Part shown: positions 1 through 6,756 of the stretch, piece after piece
Numbering within the stretch: position 1 is the first letter of the stretch
How the letters are laid out: every line of letters starts with the position of its first letter
Assembly: GCA_021158845.1 (NCBI GenBank)
Contig: JAGGSY010000016.1
Location: 1-17,657 of the forward strand
Length of the DNA: 17,657 nucleotides
Direction: 5' to 3'
Origin: Caldisericia bacterium
GTDB lineage: Bacteria > Caldisericota > Caldisericia > B22-G15
Program-made: the position numbers and the translations under genes
Notes under the pieces: generated by a model
Database searches by the model: none
What the model was told of the DNA's origin: nothing
What the model saw: only the letters and a program-made list of their open reading frames with translations

Positions 1-300
1 GATTAATCTTCTTACCCGGTTTTTAACCTTCTCTCTTTCATTAAAATTAGGGGTCTTGAGCCATCCTTTAAAAATTCCACTCTCAATGATAAGATTAGAA
101 ACCCTTTTTTCAAGAGGTCTTAGATAGTGAATCTTGATATACCTCTCTGTAGGTTTGCCAAACATCTGAGCAATACAAACTATAAATATGGCTATCTTTT
201 TGTCCCTAAGTTCCAACTTGTGATTATCAAGGAAAGAAATGACACTTTTTAAAGGTCTTTCCCAGTATATGGGTGAACCAATGATAAAAAATTTGGTGGA
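1..300 (-). pseudogene. 5'-truncated flavodoxin (HemG/flavodoxin_5-like), runs off the left edge
   Basis: The minus strand reads open for about 100 codons with no stop and leaves the window still open. The translation has the core of a small flavodoxin domain: IIGSPIYW followed by a helix, then LELRDKKIAIFIVCIAQM, which matches the second half of HemG-type (protoporphyrinogen oxidase) flavodoxins, where a GSPIY loop binds FMN and a K-K-hydrophobic strand follows. The first 50-60 residues expected in the family, including the first FMN-phosphate loop, are absent. Upstream, the frame runs straight into the tRNA-Ala gene, and there is no ATG, GTG or TTG codon in frame between the tRNA and the GSPIY motif. 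I infer a gene that lost its 5' end at the tRNA. A non-standard start or an assembly join are the alternatives. The flavodoxin assignment is fairly secure; the pseudogene status less so. Confidence 0.6.
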
Positions 301-368
301 GCAGACGGGATTTGAACCCGTGGCCTCCTGAGTGCAAATCAGGTGCTCTCCCACTGAGCTACTGCCCC
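294..368 (-). tRNA. tRNA-Ala (anticodon UGC)
   Basis: The reverse complement folds as a complete cloverleaf. The acceptor stem is GGGGCAG paired with CTGCTCC and contains the G3:U70 wobble pair that is the alanine identity element, with discriminator A73. The anticodon stem is CCTGA/TCAGG around the seven-base loop TTTGCAC, giving anticodon TGC. The T arm contains GGTTCAAATCC. The 3' CCA is encoded (294-296); the body is 297-368. The gene points left, toward the flavodoxin remnant, which starts directly after the CCA end. Confidence 0.97.
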
Positions 369-379
369 ACGCTCTAAAA

Positions 380-407
380 ATTATACCACAAATTTTATAT
401 GATACAA
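380..407 (-). promoter_or_regulatory. Promoter for tRNA-Ala (extended -10)
   Basis: On the minus strand a perfect TATAAT (380-385) is preceded by TGG, giving an extended -10 of the form TGnTATAAT. A weak -35-like TTGTAT lies at 402-407, 16 bp upstream. The predicted start point is near 373, a few bases before the mature tRNA 5' end at 368. It overlaps the plus-strand proB promoter. Confidence 0.7.
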
Positions 408-414
408 TTAATTT
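400..414 (+). promoter_or_regulatory. Promoter for proB (extended -10, possibly leaderless)
   Basis: TGATACAAT gives an extended -10 with TACAAT at 403-408. Only TAATTT separates it from the proB ATG at 415, so transcription should start on or next to the start codon. No Shine-Dalgarno sequence lies before this ATG, unlike nearly every other gene in the window. This suggests a leaderless message. Confidence 0.5.
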
Positions 415-1515
415 ATGAAGGTTGTTGTAAAGATAGGCACAGCATCTCTCACCAATGAAGAAACTGGTTTCCCAAAACCTGAAATTTTAGGTGAAATCTC
501 AGAGGCATTTTCATACATGATAAAGAAAGACATAAAGCCTGTTCTTGTAACCTCTGGAGCTATAGGCCTTGGATTAAAACCTTTGGGATTTAAAAAGAGA
601 CCTAAAACCATTACTCTTAAACAAGCTGCAGCAGCTGTAGGTCAGGGACTTTTAATGCACATATACTCACAATTCTTCTCCCTTCTTGACATAAAAATCG
701 CCCAGATTCTCTTAACAAGGGAAGATATAATAAACAGGGAAAGATACATAAATGCCCAAAGAACTTTTGAAACTTTACTTCAAAAAGGTATTGTTCCCAT
801 AGTAAATGAAAATGATGTCGTAGCAGTAGAGGAAATTAAATTTGGTGATAATGATACGCTCTCTGCCATAGTATCAACAATAATTGACGCAGATATGCTA
901 ATAATACTGACGACCACTGATGGAGTTTACACTAAGGACCCCACAACACATAAAGATGCAAAGAGAATAAAGGTGGTAAAGGAATTTACTGATGAAATCT
1001 TCTCCTATGCAGCGAAAACAAAAACATCTCTTGGAGTAGGAGGAATGGAGACAAAGATAAAAGCAGCAAAGATAGCTACAAGCGTAGGAGTAAAGGTTAT
1101 AATAGGAAGCGGAAAAAATCCTTATAAGACCATTGTTGGTGCCATAGAAGGAGAAGATGTGGGAACCCTATTCTTACCAAAAAAGAAACATCTTGATTCA
1201 AGGAAAAGATGGATACTCTACGGTTTAACTCCAAAGGGTGAGATAATCATTGATGAAGGAGCAAAAGAAGCCATAAAAGATAGAGGCAAGAGTTTACTTG
1301 CTGCAGGAATTGTTGATGTAAAGGGAAATTTTATGGCAGGAGAAACTGTGAAAGTGATAGATAGAAAGGGAAATTTCATTGGACAGGGAATTGTTAAATA
1401 CTCTTCAGAAGTATTAAAAAACATAAAAGGAAAGAAAACAAAGGAGATAGAAAGAATCCTTGGCTTTCTACCCTTTGAAGAGGTTATACATAGGGATGAT
1501 CTTTCAATAATATAA
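415..1515 (+). CDS. proB: Glutamate 5-kinase with C-terminal PUA domain
   Basis: ProB phosphorylates L-glutamate with ATP to glutamyl-5-phosphate, the first step of proline synthesis in the cytoplasm. The 366 residues match the full-length family. An amino-acid-kinase fold covers about residues 1-255, with the N-terminal VVKIGTASL motif, the VTSGAIGLG loop, the conserved block IVNENDVVAVEEIKFGDND that binds glutamate, and the SLGVGGMETKIKAAK nucleotide-site motif. A PUA domain follows at about 270-350. The first ATG agrees with the start of the conserved fold. No SD precedes it (see the promoter entry). The usual partner proA (glutamyl phosphate reductase) is not adjacent; an M18 aminopeptidase gene follows after 11 bp and is probably cotranscribed. 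Confidence 0.95.
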   Translation: MKVVVKIGTASLTNEETGFPKPEILGEISEAFSYMIKKDIKPVLVTSGAIGLGLKPLGFKKRPKTITLKQAAAAVGQGLLMHIYSQFFSLLDIKIAQILLTREDIINRERYINAQRTFETLLQKGIVPIVNENDVVAVEEIKFGDNDTLSAIVSTIIDADMLIILTTTDGVYTKDPTTHKDAKRIKVVKEFTDEIFSYAAKTKTSLGVGGMETKIKAAKIATSVGVKVIIGSGKNPYKTIVGAIEGEDVGTLFLPKKKHLDSRKRWILYGLTPKGEIIIDEGAKEAIKDRGKSLLAAGIVDVKGNFMAGETVKVIDRKGNFIGQGIVKYSSEVLKNIKGKKTKEIERILGFLPFEEVIHRDDLSII

Positions 1516-1526
1516 AGGAGGTTTGT

Positions 1527-2873
1527 ATGGAAGGATTAAACTACAAAGAGAAGAATGTGTGGGAGGTCTACAACGAGAAAGAGATTGAGGAAATCTCTAA
1601 AGATTACGTCTTATTTATGTCCAGGGTAAAAACTGAAAGAGAGTTTGTTAAAGAGGCAGAAAAATTACTTAAACAAAAAGGTTTTTCCAATATCGATGAG
1701 AAAGGTGTTCAATCAGATAAACTCTACAGGAAATTTAAAGAGAAATCCATTATTATTTTTCTCAAGGGAAAAAGAAGAATAGAAGAGGGTTTCAATCTTA
1801 TCACAGCACACCTTGACTCACCAAGAATAGACTTAAAGCAAAAACCTCTTTATGAGGAAGGGAAACTTGCCTTCTTTGAAACACACTATTATGGAGGTAT
1901 AAAGAAGTATCAATGGGCAACTATACCCTTAGTGTTGAGAGGGGTTATTGTAAAGGAAGATGGAAGTATTTTAGAGATTAATACAGAGAATGACGGATAT
2001 TTCTTTACAATACCTGATCTCCTTCCTCATCTTGGAAGAAAACAGATGGAGAAAAAGGCAAAAGAGGTTATACCTGGAGAGAATCTTAACTTACTCGTGG
2101 GTTCAAAACCATTAAAGGACGAAAAGGAAGAAAAGATTAAGAAAAACATCCTAAGCATACTAAATGAACTATATGGAATCAAGGAAGAGGATTTTATTTC
2201 AAGTGAACTCTCCTTGGTGCCTGCTGGAGAGGCAAGGGAGGTTGGATTTGACAAGAGTTTCATCCTCTCCTATGGACACGATGACAGGATCTGCTCATAC
2301 GCTGCTCTTAGAGGAATACTTGACATTGATAAACCGGAGAAATGGGCTATTGTTTATCTTGTAGACAAAGAGGAGATAGGCTCAGAAGGAAATACATCTG
2401 CTCAATCCATGTTTTTTGAGGAAACTTTACTTAAATTTGTAAAAGATTACTCTAAACTTTTATCAATATACTTAAAATCCAGTGTTTTATCAGGTGATGT
2501 TAACGCAGCATTTGACCCAAACTATAAAGAGGTCTTTGAACCAAAAAATACGGCATTTATAAATCAAGGAGTGGTAATTACAAAATTTACAGGAAGTGGT
2601 GGAAAGTATCACTCCAATGATGCAACCGCCGAATATGTTGGAAAGGTAAGAAAACTCTTTAACGAGGAAAAGGTTGTATGGCAAACAGGAGAGTTGGGTA
2701 AAGTGGATGAAGGTGGTGGAGGAACAGTAGCTTTGTTCTTCGCAAGAAAAGGAATGGATGTTATAGATTGTGGTCCAGCAGTTCTCTCCATGCATGCTCC
2801 TTTTGAGGTTGCATCAAAAGGTGATTTGTACGCAACATTCCATGGATATAGGGTGTTTCTGGAGAAGTTCTAA
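1527..2873 (+). CDS. M18 family zinc aminopeptidase
   Basis: This is a cytosolic metallo-aminopeptidase of the M18 (aspartyl aminopeptidase) family, which removes N-terminal residues from peptides and forms large tetrahedral oligomers in characterised members. The 448-residue length is normal. Visible metal and catalytic motifs are TAHLDSPR (His95, Asp97), GHDDRICSY (Asp252-Asp253), DKEEIGSEG (Glu282-Glu283), HSNDAT, and a C-terminal SMHAPFEVAS block that supplies the last metal-binding His. An AAGGAGG site sits 6 bp before the ATG. The gene follows proB by 11 bp, and its TAA overlaps the ychF start (TAATG), so the three genes look translationally coupled. Substrate preference cannot be read from the sequence, so I give no gene symbol. 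Confidence 0.92.
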   Translation: MEGLNYKEKNVWEVYNEKEIEEISKDYVLFMSRVKTEREFVKEAEKLLKQKGFSNIDEKGVQSDKLYRKFKEKSIIIFLKGKRRIEEGFNLITAHLDSPRIDLKQKPLYEEGKLAFFETHYYGGIKKYQWATIPLVLRGVIVKEDGSILEINTENDGYFFTIPDLLPHLGRKQMEKKAKEVIPGENLNLLVGSKPLKDEKEEKIKKNILSILNELYGIKEEDFISSELSLVPAGEAREVGFDKSFILSYGHDDRICSYAALRGILDIDKPEKWAIVYLVDKEEIGSEGNTSAQSMFFEETLLKFVKDYSKLLSIYLKSSVLSGDVNAAFDPNYKEVFEPKNTAFINQGVVITKFTGSGGKYHSNDATAEYVGKVRKLFNEEKVVWQTGELGKVDEGGGGTVALFFARKGMDVIDCGPAVLSMHAPFEVASKGDLYATFHGYRVFLEKF

Positions 2874-3964
2874 TGGAGATAGGAATAATAGGTCTTCCAA
2901 ATGCTGGAAAATCCACTCTTTTTAAGGCACTTACTGGAAATGAGGTTAATATAGAGGCATTTCCCTTCTCTACAGTAAACCCCAATATAGGGGTTGTAGC
3001 TGTGCCAGATGAAAGGTTAAAAGTTATAGCAGATATTATAAAACCTGATAAGGTCATTCCGGCATTTATTAAATTTTACGACATTGCAGGGCTTGTAAAG
3101 GGTGCATCAAAGGGAGAGGGACTTGGAAACAGGTTCCTCTCCGAAATAAGAGCAACATCTGGTATTGTTGAAGTTGTAAGATGTTTCAAAGACGAGAGTA
3201 TAGCTCATGTGGAGGGAGAAGTTGACCCTGTAAGAGATATAGAAATAGTTCACCTTGAGATAGTTATGTCTGACCTTGAAATAGTGGAAAGAAACCTTGA
3301 GAAAATCTCTCATGCATACAAATCTGGGAAAAAGGAATTAAAACATGAGTATGAAGCTTTAAGTTTCGCCAGAGAGACATTGAATAAGGGGAAATGGTTA
3401 AGAGAAGAGGAACTCAGAGAGGAATGGATAGATGTTTACAAAAATTATAACCTCCTTACAATAAAACCATTAATAATAGTTGGAAATATTGGAGAAGATG
3501 AATTGATAGGTGAAGAAACAGAGGAGATGAAGAGGCTTAAGGAATTTACAAAACTAAAGGGTTATCCACTCATATTTATTTCCTGTAAACTTGAAGCAGA
3601 GATAGTAAACATGGATGAAAAAGAGAAAAAAGAGTTTCTCTCTGATATAGGTATTAAAGAAACTGGTTTAGAAAAATTAATAAAAGAATCCTATAAACTA
3701 CTCGATTTAATAACCTTCTTTACATATGCAAACAATATCCTACAAGCCTGGGCTATAAAAAGAGGCACTTTGGCTCCCCAGGCAGCAGGTAAAATCCATT
3801 CAGATATGGAAAAAGGTTTTATAAAGGCAGAAGTTATAAATTTTGAGGATATAAAGAGAGTCAACTCTTTACATCAAGCAAGGGAAAAAGGTCTTATAAA
3901 GATAGAAGGTAGAGAATACGTGGTTCAGGACGGAGACATAATATACTTTAAATTTAACGTTTAG
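2873..3964 (+). CDS. ychF: Ribosome-associated ATPase/GTPase YchF (OLA1 family)
   Basis: YchF is a universally conserved Obg-like P-loop NTPase that binds ribosomes and prefers ATP in characterised members. The 363-residue length equals the family norm. The P-loop is GLPNAGKST at about residues 7-15; switch II is YDIAGLVKGASKGEGLGN. A coiled-coil insertion lies at about 130-200 and a TGS domain at the C-terminus (LITFFTYANNILQAWAIKRGTLAPQAAGKIH). The NKxD specificity motif is replaced by a diverged VGNIGED region, typical of YchF. Translation should restart at the overlapping TAATG of the M18 gene. The 3' end overlaps the convergent fur-family gene by 11 bp. Confidence 0.96.
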   Translation: MEIGIIGLPNAGKSTLFKALTGNEVNIEAFPFSTVNPNIGVVAVPDERLKVIADIIKPDKVIPAFIKFYDIAGLVKGASKGEGLGNRFLSEIRATSGIVEVVRCFKDESIAHVEGEVDPVRDIEIVHLEIVMSDLEIVERNLEKISHAYKSGKKELKHEYEALSFARETLNKGKWLREEELREEWIDVYKNYNLLTIKPLIIVGNIGEDELIGEETEEMKRLKEFTKLKGYPLIFISCKLEAEIVNMDEKEKKEFLSDIGIKETGLEKLIKESYKLLDLITFFTYANNILQAWAIKRGTLAPQAAGKIHSDMEKGFIKAEVINFEDIKRVNSLHQAREKGLIKIEGREYVVQDGDIIYFKFNV

Positions 3965-4385
3965 TTTTCTTCAGCTTAAGTCTACAGTTTTTACAAATTC
4001 CGTAGATTTCAACTATGTAGGAAACAGGGGTAAAATCTTCTCCAGATTTCTTTATACCTAAAAGTTTCATAAATTTCTCTGGTGGAATTCCCTTTATCTC
4101 TTCAATCTTTCCACAATCACTACATATAAGATGAATATGCGGTTCATGGGAGAGTTCGTAGCTCATGTGTCTTTTGGAAAATGTGGATTTCTTTACTATT
4201 CCAGCTCTCTCAAGAATCTTTAATGTTCTATAAACTGTTGTAAGACTCACACCTTTTTTCTTTAAAGCTCTATATATATCCTCTGCTGAGAGATGTTTTC
4301 CCCTGTTCTTCTTTAAAAAGGAAATTATTTCCCTTCTTCCTTTACTCATTCTGTAACCAAGATCGGTTAAGGTCTTTTCTATCAT
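3954..4385 (-). CDS. Fur-family metal-dependent transcriptional regulator
   Basis: A 143-residue Fur-superfamily repressor: an N-terminal winged helix (about 1-80, with SLTTVYRTLKILERAGIV as recognition region) and a C-terminal metal-binding dimerisation domain. Two CxxC pairs, Cys88/Cys91 and Cys131/Cys134, form the structural zinc site. His31, Glu77, His83, His85 and Glu96 occupy the regulatory metal positions. The Glu at position 96 is where Fur proteins carry Glu and the peroxide sensor PerR carries Asp, so a Fur- or Zur-type metal sensor is favoured over a peroxide sensor. It is the last gene of the nucleoside-transport operon; its ATG overlaps the stop of the CinA-domain gene (ATGA). 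It overlaps ychF convergently. The metal and the regulon are unknown. Confidence 0.9.
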   Translation of the reverse strand: MIEKTLTDLGYRMSKGRREIISFLKKNRGKHLSAEDIYRALKKKGVSLTTVYRTLKILERAGIVKKSTFSKRHMSYELSHEPHIHLICSDCGKIEEIKGIPPEKFMKLLGIKKSGEDFTPVSYIVEIYGICKNCRLKLKKTKR

Positions 4386-4888
4386 GTTTCCTCCCTCTCC
4401 AAATATATAAAGAAAAGTTTTAAAATGTTTAATATTAAAAGATCCCTTATCCTGCTCCTTGTTCCAGAAAGTAAAAACCTTTTGGATAGGATACCCTCCT
4501 CCGAATATACAGATGAGTAGACAAGTCCTTTTCTCTTATTCTCAAGCACTGAGGGACCAAGATTCCCTGTGACTGATATACCATAGTAGGAGTTTAGTTT
4601 CTCTTTTACCCTTTTAGCCATTTCAATGGACATCTCCTCACTTACAACACCAAACTTTTCAACTATGCTTTTATCCACACCAAGAACATCTATCTTAACC
4701 TCTGTCTGATAGGTAACGATACCTCCTTTAAAGAAATCCGAAGAGCCCGGAAGCAGGGAGAGGAAAGAGGAGAGATAACCCCCTGTACACGATTCAGCAG
4801 TGGAAAGGGTTCTCTCCCTTGAGATAAGAAAATGCTTTATCTTAAATAAAAGTTCTTTATCAGTCCTTTCTAAAGTATAGGGAAGCAA
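4382..4888 (-). CDS. Stand-alone CinA C-terminal domain protein (PncC-like NMN amidohydrolase)
   Basis: Members of this family deamidate nicotinamide mononucleotide to nicotinate mononucleotide in pyridine nucleotide recycling. The sequence holds TAESCTGGYLSS with the family's nucleophilic Ser (about residue 33), then FFKGGIVTYQTEVK and GVVSEEMSIEMA. The usual TGIAGP loop is changed to TGNLGPS, and the following Gly-Gly stretch is missing, so substrate handling may differ. I place the start at a TTG (4886-4888), because a GGAGG (4894-4898) lies 5 bp before it and this gives 168 residues, the usual size for the isolated domain. Open reading extends upstream to 4993, but that segment lies inside psuG. 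The gene overlaps psuG by 29 bp and the fur-family gene by 4 bp. The N-terminal MocF-like domain of full CinA is absent. Confidence 0.85.
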   Translation of the reverse strand: MLPYTLERTDKELLFKIKHFLISRERTLSTAESCTGGYLSSFLSLLPGSSDFFKGGIVTYQTEVKIDVLGVDKSIVEKFGVVSEEMSIEMAKRVKEKLNSYYGISVTGNLGPSVLENKRKGLVYSSVYSEEGILSKRFLLSGTRSRIRDLLILNILKLFFIYLEREET

Positions 4889-5762
4889 GTTTTCCTCCAA
4901 GTTTTGCATTGTTAAGAAGCAGTGAGATATTTGACTTAAGAGTTCTACCCTCACTTCTCTTGTGTAGCTCAGAGAGTATGTAGGGAGTAACATCCTTACC
5001 TCTTATCCCCTCCTTATCAATGTCAGAAAGAATCTCCTTCATAAGACCTTCAAAATATCCTCTGTCTATCTCATCTTCCTCTGGTATAGGATTAACCACT
5101 AAAAGGGAGGTGTTTGAAACCTTATCCCATACCTTTATAAAATCCACCAACTCTTCAACAGAATCCACATATGCATCAAGGGAAATATCAGTTTCTCTAA
5201 AGTAAAATCCTGGTAGTTTCTTTGTCTTAAACCCAACTACACCAATACCAAGGGTCTCAAGAAGTTCCCATGTCTTCTCTATATCAAGAATTGATTTAAA
5301 ACCGGATGATACAACAACCACCTTGTACTTACTCATGGCAACAAGATCTGCTGAAATATCTAAGACATTGGGCATACCTCTATGAACCCCTCCTGTTCCA
5401 CCTGTAACAAAAAACATGAGATTAAACAACCTCATTACAGAAATGGAACCTGAAACAGTAAGCGCTCCACTCTTCTTTTGTGCCAGAAGATAGGGTATAT
5501 CCCTCATATTTGCTTTAACGATTCCTTTACCTTTTCCAAAGAATTCAAAGTCCTCCTCAGAGAATCCAATAACTATTTTACCCTCCTTGATGCCAAGTGT
5601 AAGAGGTATACTACCCCCTTCCCTTACTTTGGACTCCATATCCTTTGCAAGCTTCACATTATCTGGATATGGAAGACCAAAGGTTATTACAGTACTTTCC
5701 AGACAAACATGTGGAAAGAAAGGACTCTTAAATTCAGAAGAAAAGGATAAAAAGTTCTTCAT
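4860..5762 (-). CDS. psuG: Pseudouridine-5'-phosphate glycosidase
   Basis: PsuG reversibly cleaves the C-C glycosidic bond of pseudouridine 5'-phosphate to uracil and ribose 5-phosphate, using a Mn ion and a Schiff-base lysine. At 300 residues it is full length. Visible motifs are CLESTVITFGLPYP (Glu22), KANMRDIP (Lys83), VTGGTGGVHRGM, DISADL (Asp138), SSGFKSILDIEKT with the catalytic Lys156, NPIPEEDEI, and a C-terminal LKSNISLLLNNA block. The usual ITHG near the N-terminus reads ITFG. The gene overlaps the upstream permease gene by ATGA, so uptake and breakdown are translationally linked. The kinase that would make the phosphate substrate (PsuK, PfkB family) is not in the window. Confidence 0.95.
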   Translation of the reverse strand: MKNFLSFSSEFKSPFFPHVCLESTVITFGLPYPDNVKLAKDMESKVREGGSIPLTLGIKEGKIVIGFSEEDFEFFGKGKGIVKANMRDIPYLLAQKKSGALTVSGSISVMRLFNLMFFVTGGTGGVHRGMPNVLDISADLVAMSKYKVVVVSSGFKSILDIEKTWELLETLGIGVVGFKTKKLPGFYFRETDISLDAYVDSVEELVDFIKVWDKVSNTSLLVVNPIPEEDEIDRGYFEGLMKEILSDIDKEGIRGKDVTPYILSELHKRSEGRTLKSNISLLLNNAKLGGKLASLYFRKD

Positions 5763-6754
5763 AGTTTCTCTCCTTTTTCATATGGTATTCCATCAGCAGC
5801 AGGTGGCGTTGCTCTTCCAACAAATCCTGCAAGAACAAGAAGAGTTAGAATATATGGAAGGGCAAGGAAGAACCCTCTTGGTATTATATTCAACACCTGC
5901 GGAAATGATGTCTGGATGTAAACCTGAATGACAGAGGCTAAAGTGAAGAAAAGAGCTGCAAAGAATGTACCAATTGGAGTCCATTTTCCAAATATCATTG
6001 CAGCAAGAGCTATGAATCCAAGTCCTGCTGGCATGTGATTATCAAATAGATCAAGTTGACCTATGGACATTGAGGCACCTGCAAGGGCGGCAAGAATTCC
6101 CGAAGCTATAACTGCAAGATATCTAACAAGATAGACATTTATTCCGAGAGTATCTGCAGCTTTTGGATGTTCACCTACTGCTCTGTGTCTCAAACCCCAA
6201 GGTGTGTGGTAAAGGTAGAAATGGATCACAAATGGAAGAATTAGAGCAAGGAGGACAAATATATTTAAAGAGGAGAAGAGTTCACCAACTACAGGTAGTT
6301 TTGCCAATGATGGGAAAACTGGCTTATTCATAAAAGATGCAACAGAGGGAGAGTGTCCTGTGGTATTAAAGTATCTCTCAAGGAAGAAGGTCATTCCACC
6401 GAGAGCGAAGACATTTATTGCAACTCCAGAAACAATCTGATTCCCCCTTAGGGAAACAGAAATGTATGCATGGAGGAGTCCAACAAGAATACCTATGGCA
6501 ATGGCAAAAACTATTCCAACCCAGGGATTACCGGCAAGGGGATCCCTTCCCCCAAGTATAGGGTCTATCTTTGTGGATGATATATATGAGCCTAAAACAG
6601 CAAAGAATCCCCCCATTCTCATAATTCCCTCAAGGGCTATGTTTGTGACACCGGCATTTTCGCACATAACTCCACCAAGTCCTGCAAGTATGATGGGTGT
6701 CCCAAACTGAAGCATTGAAGAGATAAAAGAGACAATAACCTTTGCAACACTCAT
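5759..6754 (-). CDS. BMP-family nucleoside ABC transporter permease (second subunit)
   Basis: An integral membrane permease of 331 residues, related to the YufQ/NupQ type that pairs with BMP binding proteins. It has about eight to ten hydrophobic segments. The family pattern GGVMCENAGVTNIALEGIMRMGGF lies at about residues 22-45, followed by a long loop and the segment HTPWGLRHRAVGEHPKAADTLGINV, the cytoplasmic coupling region contacting the ATPase. The C-terminus ends in a short polar tail. An AGGAGG lies just before the ATG, overlapping the end of the upstream permease gene. It overlaps psuG by 4 bp. With its partner at 6757-7887 it should form the heterodimeric channel for nucleosides. Confidence 0.92.
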   Translation of the reverse strand: MSVAKVIVSFISSMLQFGTPIILAGLGGVMCENAGVTNIALEGIMRMGGFFAVLGSYISSTKIDPILGGRDPLAGNPWVGIVFAIAIGILVGLLHAYISVSLRGNQIVSGVAINVFALGGMTFFLERYFNTTGHSPSVASFMNKPVFPSLAKLPVVGELFSSLNIFVLLALILPFVIHFYLYHTPWGLRHRAVGEHPKAADTLGINVYLVRYLAVIASGILAALAGASMSIGQLDLFDNHMPAGLGFIALAAMIFGKWTPIGTFFAALFFTLASVIQVYIQTSFPQVLNIIPRGFFLALPYILTLLVLAGFVGRATPPAADGIPYEKGEKL

Positions 6755-6756
6755 TC

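Noticed and set aside
276..297. Inverted repeat ACCAA/TTGGT after the tRNA-Ala 3' end with a T-run in its loop
   Set aside because: Only five base pairs and the Ts are inside the loop, so it does not look like an intrinsic terminator.
352..354. A GTG codon inside tRNA-Ala, in frame with the flavodoxin remnant
   Set aside because: The frame is open through the tRNA, but initiation inside a folded, processed tRNA is implausible and the resulting N-terminus does not resemble a flavodoxin.
2873..3964. Assignment of the GTPase as Obg/CgtA
   Set aside because: There is no glycine-rich Obg domain; the length and TGS ending are those of YchF.
4889..4993. Long form of the CinA-domain protein starting at 4993
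   Set aside because: The extra N-terminus is read from inside psuG and shows no domain; the TTG at 4888 has a well-placed GGAGG and gives the usual size.
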